Both the position numbers and the translations under genes were made by a program. Of a stretch of 49,180 bases of DNA, positions 27,922 to 35,080 are shown one piece after another. The first letter of the stretch is position 1; every line of letters begins with the position of its first letter. Below the pieces are notes generated by a model. It ran no database searches and was not told where the DNA came from. It saw only the letters and a list, made by a program, of their open reading frames with translations. Location of the stretch: the NCBI GenBank assembly GCA_002726655.1, contig PBRP01000096.1, forward strand, positions 1 to 49,180, read 5' to 3'. The stretch comes from Gammaproteobacteria bacterium (lineage in GTDB: Bacteria; Pseudomonadota; Gammaproteobacteria; Pseudomonadales; Azotimanducaceae).

Positions 27922-28623
27922 CTATTTGTGGTTTTCATCCCAATCTACATCGCCGTGAACCAGGTTGTAGTGGCAATGGATGCAGGTTTTCTCGCTGCTC
28001 TTCTGCATGGATTTATGTTGCTTGATATCATTGAACCATTCGCTCTCGGTCTTATGACATACCGTACATTTCTCACTCTTCTCTTCGATCATGGTTTCCC
28101 TGACATTTTTTGCCAGCTCGACTCGCAGTTCTTCCCATGCAGGGATATCCCGCATTGAGTTGGATATGGCATGAAAAGGACTCTCGCCAACACCACCTCT
28201 ATTGACATAGAAAAACTTCCACTTAACGACTTGTGCAAGGCTATGCGGATTGTGGCAGCCAACACAACCAGGGCGGACGCCGAAATCACTGTCATAGTGT
28301 GGTGAATCGAGATACTCGTTGTAAGGGTAGGCATGACATTCACCACAGCCAATGGTGACATTGAAATGCCCCGGATCGAACTCCCTAGTAGGGTTGAAAT
28401 CTTCAATTGATGTACTCAAGTCACCCAGGGGTGCATATTCCTTTTCATTGACGAAGATCTCATGGCACACGGTACAACCACTAATTCGAGTAAATCGAGT
28501 ATCGCTCCAGAAGAGGACCATGATCATAAAAATAACCAGCAGAACAAACACACCGCCTGCTCCTACCATAAGCCATTGATTGGCTGTCAGCTTTCTCAAT
28601 CTATCGATACTCCATCCGTACAT
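27922..28623 (-). CDS. Membrane-anchored pentaheme cytochrome c, NapC/NirT-like
   Basis: The 233-residue protein starts with one transmembrane helix (about residues 17-40, LMVGAGGVFVLLVIFMIM) and then has five CxxCH heme sites in the periplasm: CTVCH, CGECH, CVGCH, CTVCH and CIHCH. NapC/NirT/NrfH proteins normally show four; they oxidise quinol and pass electrons to periplasmic reductases. The gene follows the molybdoenzyme by 11 bases, so the two proteins probably form a quinol-linked pair. The fifth site is unusual and shifts its class toward TorC-like forms, though the TorC C-terminal domain is absent. Confidence 0.88.
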   Translation of the reverse strand: MYGWSIDRLRKLTANQWLMVGAGGVFVLLVIFMIMVLFWSDTRFTRISGCTVCHEIFVNEKEYAPLGDLSTSIEDFNPTREFDPGHFNVTIGCGECHAYPYNEYLDSPHYDSDFGVRPGCVGCHNPHSLAQVVKWKFFYVNRGGVGESPFHAISNSMRDIPAWEELRVELAKNVRETMIEEKSEKCTVCHKTESEWFNDIKQHKSMQKSSEKTCIHCHYNLVHGDVDWDENHK

Positions 28624-28634
28624 CAGTCAGCCTC

Positions 28635-31040
28635 TTAGGTCCCAGAGCCAGTAGCAAACATGCTTTTATAGATAGCCATGTGCTTTTCGTTACTTGTCTG
28701 AATATCCCCGTAATTGTCACCGGGCTCGGCGGCTGAGACGGTTACCACTGTATCGTTCCAGGCTTGCACACCACTGTCAGTGTCGATTGAAATTGGGATG
28801 ATATCGTTTGGGTTTACGCCACTGTCACGCCACCAGAGGTTGTGATCAATATCGTCGTCATGCTGGCTGGCTTTCGCAAAGATGGCCTTCGCTTCCGGGT
28901 TAGCCAGTGATACGCGGCCATAGGATGACCTGCCAACCGATGTCGAAAGACCGACTGCCTGCGGATGAATGCCCTGGGTTAACCAGGCACGTGTAACCAG
29001 GTATCCAGCATCACTTTTAACCCTGACGAGATCACCATCGGAAATCCCTTTCACTGCTGCCGTCTGGGCGTTGATCCACAGGGGATTCGAATGCCAGAGC
29101 TCGGCCAGGTATTTCAGGTTGGAGGTCATCGAAAGTGTATGGAAAGCAACCTTGAACGTGATGAGCACAAATTGATCGGGCTGCTCCTGCAGACGCACCT
29201 TGGCCAGACTTTCATTTTCCTTCCAGGAGGGAATAGAGATTTCAATTTTTCCCGAAGGTGTGTTGAAACCGTCTTTGCTGTAGGTCTGGTATTTCGCTTG
29301 GGCTGGTTTGCCTTTTTTCATCAACAGCCTTGTATTCGGATCGATCTTGCCGTAGTTGGGCCACACACCCTTCCTGCGCATTTTTTTGTATGCCTTGCGC
29401 AGTCCATCGGTCGCTTCGATCTGATTTTTGACCCACTCTCCCGTGTCGTTAAATTTCCAGAAGGGTTTCATGCCAAGCTGGCTGTGAGGATCCAACTGCT
29501 CAACAACCTTTTTCAAGACAAGTCTCACGTCCATGGGTGAACACCGGTGTTGTCCGGCGGGCATCGTCATACTGGCCCATGGAAGCAACGCGGTTGGACT
29601 ACTGCCGACATCATCGCGTTCAACAGCAACCACATCGGGTAGAATCAGATCGGCATAGTCTGCCGTCTCACTCATGAAGGGGCTGAAGTCAACGATATAG
29701 GGAACCAGCTTTTCATCCTGCAAGATCTCACTCCACATACTCGCGGCCGGAGATGCGTAGACGGGATTACTCATGTGATTGAACAGCACCTGTACATTGT
29801 GATCACCTTCTTTGAGTTCGAAGGGGAAGGCGTGATTCAGACGTCGGACCAGGCTGCCTTTCTGTACTGGTGCAGGTTGTGGTTGCGGAATATCGAATTG
29901 ACGTGGCAGGCAATATCCACCTTCGTTGTCGATATTCCCAGTAATAACCGCCAAAAGCAGGAATGCTGTTTCACTGGCGGTTCCGTTCTTGTGAAAGTTC
30001 ACGCCATTTTGGCTTATGATGGTGGCGGGCCTTGTCTTGGCAAATTCTCTGGCAATGCTAATAATTGTTTTAGCAGGTACACCACTGGCTTCTTCCGCTT
30101 GTTCCGGTGTAAAAGTGGACAAGCTTTTCGCCAGATCTTCCGCTTTGTGGTTGGTCCATTTATTGATGAAGTTGGTATCGGCGAGACCCTCTGACAGGAT
30201 GACATTGCTCATTGCCAGTGCCACGATGCTGTCACTGCCCGGAAAGACGGGAATCCATTCATTGCTTCGCCCGGCGGTGTTGGACAGCCGAACGTCGAAG
30301 GTCACGAGTTTCAGACGGTTGTTTACGACACCATCAGTTAGGCGTTGTGCCAGGGGTGGCGCGGTCTCAAATATATTGGCGCCAAAGTTCAGTACGTAAT
30401 GCGTGTTCTCGAGGTCCGGCAACAGAAAATCCACGCCGATGGCATTTTCGAGGGCGGTCTGTTTTGCCATATTGCTGATTGACGGAAAGCGGCTTCGAAT
30501 AACAGAACTGGAACCTATGGTATCCATGAACCGCAGGCTGCCGCCGTCTTTAAATGCACCTTCATTAAGGTAGACACTGTCCGGGCCATGGTCAGAGATG
30601 GCTCCACCTACTTTGCTGGCAACTTCTGCAATCGCCTCACCCCAGCTGATTTCCTGCCACTGGCCATCACCCCTTTTGCCAACCCGCTTAAGCGGTTGCA
30701 GAATTCTGTCCGGATCGGCAGCATTGAAAAACGATGCCAGGCCCTTTGAACACAACTTCCCTCTGGTTGCAATGTGATCCGGGATACCTTCCACCTTCTT
30801 AATGTCACCCTTTTCAAAGTAAGTGAATCCCCCATCGAAATAGGGGCACATAGTACAGAGAAAGACTTTCTTGTCTCGGGGCGCAAAAGTTCTGATCTGA
30901 TGGAAATCTTTGCCGCCCATCTCCAATTCCATCCCATTCAGGGCAATCGGGCAGGACGCCGCCGTTGTTACCACAACACTGGCTTTAAGAAACTCTCGCC
31001 GGTCCATTGCTAACGGCTTTATCTTGTTTTGATCTGACAT
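28635..31040 (-). CDS. Tat-exported molybdopterin oxidoreductase, DMSO reductase (CISM) family
   Basis: The 801-residue catalytic subunit has a twin-arginine signal (MDRREFLKAS, Arg14-Arg15) and the molybdopterin domains of the PsrA/PhsA/SoeA group, including RPATIISQNGVNFHKNGTAS and a C-terminal MoCo-binding domain ending in GDLVRVKSDAGYL and HNLWW. The expected 4Fe-4S motif C-x2-C-x3-C-x27-C reads Cys62, Cys65, Asp69, Cys97: the third ligand is Asp with canonical spacing. No Cys or SeCys is evident at the Mo position, where the sequence is RSRFPSISN. The gene lies between a broken ferredoxin subunit and the pentaheme cytochrome. Its electron acceptor or donor is not identifiable. Confidence 0.88.
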   Translation of the reverse strand: MSDQNKIKPLAMDRREFLKASVVVTTAASCPIALNGMELEMGGKDFHQIRTFAPRDKKVFLCTMCPYFDGGFTYFEKGDIKKVEGIPDHIATRGKLCSKGLASFFNAADPDRILQPLKRVGKRGDGQWQEISWGEAIAEVASKVGGAISDHGPDSVYLNEGAFKDGGSLRFMDTIGSSSVIRSRFPSISNMAKQTALENAIGVDFLLPDLENTHYVLNFGANIFETAPPLAQRLTDGVVNNRLKLVTFDVRLSNTAGRSNEWIPVFPGSDSIVALAMSNVILSEGLADTNFINKWTNHKAEDLAKSLSTFTPEQAEEASGVPAKTIISIAREFAKTRPATIISQNGVNFHKNGTASETAFLLLAVITGNIDNEGGYCLPRQFDIPQPQPAPVQKGSLVRRLNHAFPFELKEGDHNVQVLFNHMSNPVYASPAASMWSEILQDEKLVPYIVDFSPFMSETADYADLILPDVVAVERDDVGSSPTALLPWASMTMPAGQHRCSPMDVRLVLKKVVEQLDPHSQLGMKPFWKFNDTGEWVKNQIEATDGLRKAYKKMRRKGVWPNYGKIDPNTRLLMKKGKPAQAKYQTYSKDGFNTPSGKIEISIPSWKENESLAKVRLQEQPDQFVLITFKVAFHTLSMTSNLKYLAELWHSNPLWINAQTAAVKGISDGDLVRVKSDAGYLVTRAWLTQGIHPQAVGLSTSVGRSSYGRVSLANPEAKAIFAKASQHDDDIDHNLWWRDSGVNPNDIIPISIDTDSGVQAWNDTVVTVSAAEPGDNYGDIQTSNEKHMAIYKSMFATGSGT

Positions 31041-31077
31041 ACTTTCCTCAATAGGCTATGTCTGAAGAAATTAACTT

Positions 31078-31422
31078 CTAGTAGAACGTTTGCAGATACT
31101 GACCACCCATGACCCACCAGTTACGCACACAGACAGGGTAGTCGCAGTGATTACATAACCGGGGCATAAATATACGCCGGGTATTTGGATAACGGCCCTT
31201 GTCTGCAACCTTAACCCAGGTACGCCAAACTCCCAGAGCGACACCAAACTCTGCCTTACAGGCGACCACACAGGATTGGCAACCGATGCACCGCCTCAGG
31301 TCAATAACCATGGCATACCGTTTTTTGCCTGCAACTCCCTTGCTTCCTGGCGTTTGCAGACCATAGGCGCGTGGGCCACTGTGGGTATCGGTGACGTCCT
31401 TGACTTTAATTTGATCAGCCAT
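31078..31422 (-). pseudogene. DmsB/PsrB-like 4Fe-4S ferredoxin subunit, truncated (probable deletion fusion)
   Basis: The 114-residue frame begins like an intact electron-transfer subunit: Cys45-x2-Cys48-x2-Cys51-x3-Cys55 is one 4Fe-4S set, and LCNHCDYPVCVRN starts the second with Cys90, Cys93 and Cys98. The family then continues with a cysteine and two further clusters (about 100 more residues). Instead this reads NWWVMGGQYLQTFY and stops. The tail looks like the extreme C-terminus of a NrfD-type membrane anchor, so I infer a deletion of about 1 kb or more that joined the B subunit to the end of a lost anchor gene. It starts 33 bases after the cytochrome c gene. Confidence 0.75.
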
Positions 31423-31455
31423 AGCTACTGAGGTACTGCTCCTGAGAAGATGCTT

Positions 31456-31893
31456 TTAGTTGGCGAATTTGGCGTGCATGAAGCTAATAAGGTTCCAAAT
31501 TTCTTCTTCAGAGACATTGACGTCCGTACCGGGTCCGAACGCTTCCATTTCCGTGCCCTCGCTACCTTCTTTGATGATCCAGAACAGCTGTCCATCCGCT
31601 CTCTCTTCCATGTAACCTGCCACGGTAAAATCGGTCGGCTTGATTTCGATATCCTCGGCGGCAGAACCCTGGCCATCGCCATCGGTGCCGTGACACTTCT
31701 TGCATTTACGCTTGTAGAGTTTTCCTGCTGACTTGAGAAAATCATCATCCACGTCATCTGGATCATTCGGGTTTTCCATTGCCAGAAAATCTTCTGGTGC
31801 AGTCGCTGTTTGATGATCGCCCGCCGCAAAAACCGATGCTGAGAGCAGCATCAGCAGACTCGCAATTATAGAAATAATGCCTTTTGCATTCAT
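31456..31893 (-). CDS. Periplasmic monoheme cytochrome c
   Basis: The 145-residue product has a signal peptide (ISIIASLLMLLSASVFAAG) and one heme site, CKKCH near residue 64, in a class-I cytochrome c context (LYKRKCKKCHGTDGDGQG). A likely axial Met is in EMEAFGPG, and the C-terminal helix is EEEIWNLISFMHAKF. An acidic insert precedes the heme. It is the gene after nirS and may donate electrons to cytochrome cd1 (NirM/NirC-like role) or link nirS to the molybdoenzyme. ATG at 31893 has GAGGAATC upstream. Confidence 0.88.
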   Translation of the reverse strand: MNAKGIISIIASLLMLLSASVFAAGDHQTATAPEDFLAMENPNDPDDVDDDFLKSAGKLYKRKCKKCHGTDGDGQGSAAEDIEIKPTDFTVAGYMEERADGQLFWIIKEGSEGTEMEAFGPGTDVNVSEEEIWNLISFMHAKFAN

Positions 31894-31916
31894 TGTTGAT
31901 TCCTCTTCTGTGTGCC

Positions 31917-31964
31917 AAGAAAAAGGGATTGCAAGAACTCAATATTTAAGCTCCGGCAATCCCT
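31917..31964 (-). terminator. Factor-independent terminator/attenuator after nirS
   Basis: On the minus strand GGGATTGC (31963-31956) pairs with GCAATCCC (31932-31925) across a 23-base loop, and is followed by TTTTTCTT. It lies between the nirS stop and the cytochrome c gene. Partial read-through would set a higher level for nirS than for the downstream genes. The long loop weakens the call. Confidence 0.55.
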
Positions 31965-31996
31965 CTCTTGTTTCGAAAGGGCTAGCTACTAACCGG

Positions 31997-33606
31997 CTAG
32001 TAAATATCCTTCATCGTGTTGTAAACGTTGAATTTACCGGTTGGTGTGTGTAGACCCTTGATACGTGCTTTTTCTTTATGGGTTTTGTCATCCAGAATCA
32101 CGATCTCGCCTTCTTTGTCCCACAGGCTGATCCAGACTTCATCACCTTTCTTGTTGTACTCCATGTGTACAACCTTCTTCTTGAACTCAATTTCCTTTGC
32201 AGGAGCTTCTGGGTTCTTAATATCAAATATCGTCAGAACGTTGGACTTATTTTTGTTGATCGTGTTGTCGCAATAAACCCACCTGCTCTTGGGGTGTGTC
32301 TTGATGAACAGGGAGTTACCATCGAGTTCCCACTCTCTGACAACAGTCCAGGCCCACTTCTTCTTGGGGTCTGTGCTGATGATCGACACCAGACCTTCGC
32401 CAAGATGCACTGTGGCCCAAACTCTGCCGTACTTGGGATCTACCCAGTTAGCACCGCGGCCAGGATGTGGCTTTGTTCCGGTGACGATGTTTTTGACCAG
32501 CTTACGTTCAACCGTATCGATAACTGAAATGGTATCACGGGCATTGGCTGCAACCAGGAAGTAACGCTTGGTTGAGTCCCAACCGCCATCGTGCAGGAAC
32601 CGCTCAGCATTGATTTTGGTTTCAGTAATTGTGCCTTCGTCAAGCTTGCTGTAGTCAACGAGCAGTACAACGCCTGTTTCCTTCAGGTTGAGCACCCACT
32701 CTGGTGCATTATGAGAAGAAACAATTGACGCCACTCGAGATGAGAAGAAACAATTGACGCCACTCGAGGCTCGGGATGATACTCATTGGTATCGTAGGTA
32801 TAGCCACGGGTACCGACAATCTTGATTGGCTTCAAGGTATCCCCTTCCATGATGACATAGTGTGGTGGCCAGTAGTCACCAACGACCGCATACTTGTCCT
32901 CAAACCCCTTGAACTTGCTGGTATCAATAGATCTTGCGTCAATACCTGTTCTGACTTCAGCTACCAGATTGGGTGGCTCCGCCCACATGTCCATCATTGT
33001 TGCTTTGCCATCGCGGCCAATCGCAAACATGTAGCGGCCTGATGCAGATGTCCTGAGAATGTGTGTAGCAAATCCAGATGGAATGGTGGTAAGCACTTCC
33101 TTGGTGTCGCCATCAATGATGGAGATCTTGCCAACGTCACGAAGCACAACACCGAAATAGTTCAGCCAGTTCTTACCTTTAGGTGGCTTGGCTGGTCTAT
33201 CCTTGACCGGTACGTGCACTTTCCATGAAGCCATCATTTCTTTCATGCCCCATTCTGGAGGCATTGGTGGTTCGATCTGAACATATTTGGCCATCAACGC
33301 GGTTTCTTCGTGCGTCATGAAGCCGTCTCGTCCCCAGCCAGGCATACCACCATCGGTACCATCAAAGAGAACCTTGTCAAGTTTGGCAAGGGTCTTCTTC
33401 AATGTCTTCGCGGGGGTGATATTTGGGCCGGTTGCACCTTTTCTCAATGCACCATGACAATCGGAGCATCGATCAAAGTAGATGAATTGGGCTTTTTTGA
33501 AATCCTGTTCGGATAGGGTTGGTATGGGTTGAAGCGATGCTGCTCCAATGCTTCCTGCAAATACTGCAGCGCAAATTGCAAGCGCCACGTCCATGTATCT
33601 CTTCAT
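31997..33606 (-). pseudogene. nirS: Cytochrome cd1 nitrite reductase NirS, disrupted by a 29-bp tandem duplication
   Basis: The N-terminal part (start MKRYMDVALAICAAVFAG, signal peptide; heme c site CSDCH; GWGRDGF) and the C-terminal d1 propeller (ETGVVLLVDYSKLDEGT, KPHPGRGANWVDP, TPTGKFNVYNTMKDIY) lie in different frames. The expected d1-site histidines are in EYHPEPRVA and KPHPGRG, as in Pseudomonas NirS His327 and His369. The frames break exactly at a perfect direct repeat of 29 bases (32711-32739 and 32740-32768). Removing one copy restores a 526-residue protein. NirS reduces nitrite to nitric oxide in the periplasm. No heme d1 synthesis genes are in the window. Confidence 0.93.
32711..32768. 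repeat. Perfect 29-bp tandem duplication inside nirS
   Basis: The unit begins ATGAGAAGAAACAATTGACG and occurs twice with no mismatch and no spacer. Because 29 is not a multiple of three, the nirS frame is lost: the upstream part runs into a short wrong tail (SSHLEWRQLFLL) and the downstream half can only be read from an internal GTG at 32734. Confidence 0.97.
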
Positions 33607-33655
33607 AACACTTTCCTCGTCCTTGGGGATTAGTTAACAAACTAGAGTGCCGCGA

Positions 33656-33697
33656 ATTTTATGGAAAGCAGAATGGACTGTCACTGATCCAGATCAA
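33656..33697 (-). promoter_or_regulatory. FNR/DNR-type box and -10 element upstream of nirS
   Basis: On the minus strand TTGATCTGGATCAG (33697-33684) matches the FNR/ANR/DNR consensus TTGAT-N4-ATCAA with one mismatch at the last base. If it is centred at -41.5 the start site is 33649, and the hexamer at -12 to -7 (33661-33656) is TAAAAT, one change from TATAAT. A 43-base leader with GAGGA then leads to the nirS ATG. The geometry is that of a class II anaerobic promoter. Binding by FNR or a nitric-oxide-sensing DNR cannot be separated by eye. Confidence 0.82.
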
Positions 33698-33739
33698 GTT
33701 CTTACAAAAAAATGATGTCGCAGTAATCGTTAATATAAG

Positions 33740-33769
33740 CAGCTGGATTGCAGCCCAGCTGGATTGCAG
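33740..33769. repeat. 14-bp tandem direct repeat upstream of the nirS promoter
   Basis: CAGCTGGATTGCAG occurs at 33740-33753 and 33756-33769, separated by CC. It lies 43 bases upstream of the FNR box, between it and the 3' end of the CrtC/AttH-like gene. It may be a regulator site or a small slippage product. Confidence 0.5.
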
Positions 33770-33787
33770 AAAAGTGTTTACCCCGGG

Positions 33788-34915
33788 CTAGGTGAAGCCA
33801 TAGCGTGGATAAGGTCCGACAAGACTGGCAGCAAGGTGGCCATAGGTGACGATGCCGTTTTCTTGCACACGAATGGGTCCTTCACCCATTTTGTAGGGAA
33901 GTGTGTCGCCATCCAGGTCCCTGACAACACCAGGATCTGAAACGTCCCATACTTCACCTTCTGTGTGCAGCAGTCCCCTGTAGACGCCATGACCTTTACC
34001 GTCATGGAAACCACCATAGCCATAACCGGGTCCGACGTAGGCAAAGGGTTCCTTCACTGGCGAAATGTTGATCTCACGCTTTCTGCCTTCCTCATCGGTG
34101 ATGAGATAAGTTCCCGACTTTACGCGTCGCGTGCCGCTGTAAAATTGCAGTTCGTGCTCCACGCTTGTGAGTCTTAGTTCACGTGGCTGATCTCCGGACA
34201 GGTCCATCAGAGAACTGTCCAGTGGATGCCACATTTCTCCACCCTCATTCAACAGGAACCAGCATGTATAGTCATTGCCTTGCCACAGCATCCAGTTAAA
34301 AAGACCGCCCATTGCCGGTGGTGGCGGTTCTGATGCGGTTGTCGGCTCGAAACCGCCCGCGTGCTGATAGCGCAAACCCCAGGAATGGTCGCGGACTGCT
34401 GACCAGTTTGTTTTGCTGGCCTCGTAGCGTTTCCCGTTGACGCTCACCCAGCCCGCAGCAGAACCTGCCTGGTCAAAGCGGGTATAGTCCTGCACCAGAC
34501 GACCGTCGCGACGATGATAGTAGTGGCTTTCTTCATGGGGGGGCGCCGCTGCCTCGAACTCGAGTTCGAATGCATGTCCAAAGTCATTTTCTTCAAGCCG
34601 TATCCTATGGCGTTTTAATGGTTCAAGCAGTTCAAAGTGCAGAGGCCCTGCACCCATTCGATCCATGTCCGGGCGCAATTGTCGAGACACTCGCAAGTTG
34701 TGTTGCCTGCCCGCTGTGGTGTCCAGAACACATCCGGCACCATCGAGTACATTGCTGTTTTTGTAGATACCCATGGTGGTGACAACCATTACCTCCCCGT
34801 TCTCAGCAAATATTGAAAACCAGTAGCGATCATAGAAACGGTGATCACTTGTATATACATGATCAAAGGTGGTTGCCGTCTGATGGTGCAGCGTGTCGTC
34901 CAGGGCGGATATCAT
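33788..34915 (-). CDS. CrtC/AttH-like lipocalin-fold protein (DUF7064 type)
   Basis: The 375-residue protein is soluble, with no signal peptide, and rich in aromatic beta strands. The central VRDHSWGLRYQHAGG is the typical motif of the hydroxyneurosporene synthase/AttH group, in which two lipocalin-like domains lie in tandem; later segments are NWMLWQGNDYTCWFLLN and YGHLAASLVGPYPRYGFT. A second family member lies at 41.3-42.3 kb with the same R-D-H-S-W motif. Some family members hydrate isoprenoids, but the function of these is unknown. The gene is divergent from xsc. Confidence 0.7.
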   Translation of the reverse strand: MISALDDTLHHQTATTFDHVYTSDHRFYDRYWFSIFAENGEVMVVTTMGIYKNSNVLDGAGCVLDTTAGRQHNLRVSRQLRPDMDRMGAGPLHFELLEPLKRHRIRLEENDFGHAFELEFEAAAPPHEESHYYHRRDGRLVQDYTRFDQAGSAAGWVSVNGKRYEASKTNWSAVRDHSWGLRYQHAGGFEPTTASEPPPPAMGGLFNWMLWQGNDYTCWFLLNEGGEMWHPLDSSLMDLSGDQPRELRLTSVEHELQFYSGTRRVKSGTYLITDEEGRKREINISPVKEPFAYVGPGYGYGGFHDGKGHGVYRGLLHTEGEVWDVSDPGVVRDLDGDTLPYKMGEGPIRVQENGIVTYGHLAASLVGPYPRYGFT

Positions 34916-35080
34916 GAAGAGGCGTCCGATTAGAAGTGAGAAAGGGAAAATTAAACACAGTTACAAATATTGTTCAATCACTCTGATGCCAATCTACTCT
35001 TTGCCTCGATCGGAACATTATGTAACCGGCGCCATTCTGCTACAGTATCCAGTCACCCGGAGACTTTTAGAGGATCAGCA

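Noticed and set aside
32683-33606. Two separate genes for the NirS halves
   Set aside because: The break coincides exactly with a perfect 29-bp duplication, and the second half has only an internal GTG start with no signal peptide, so two functional genes are unlikely.
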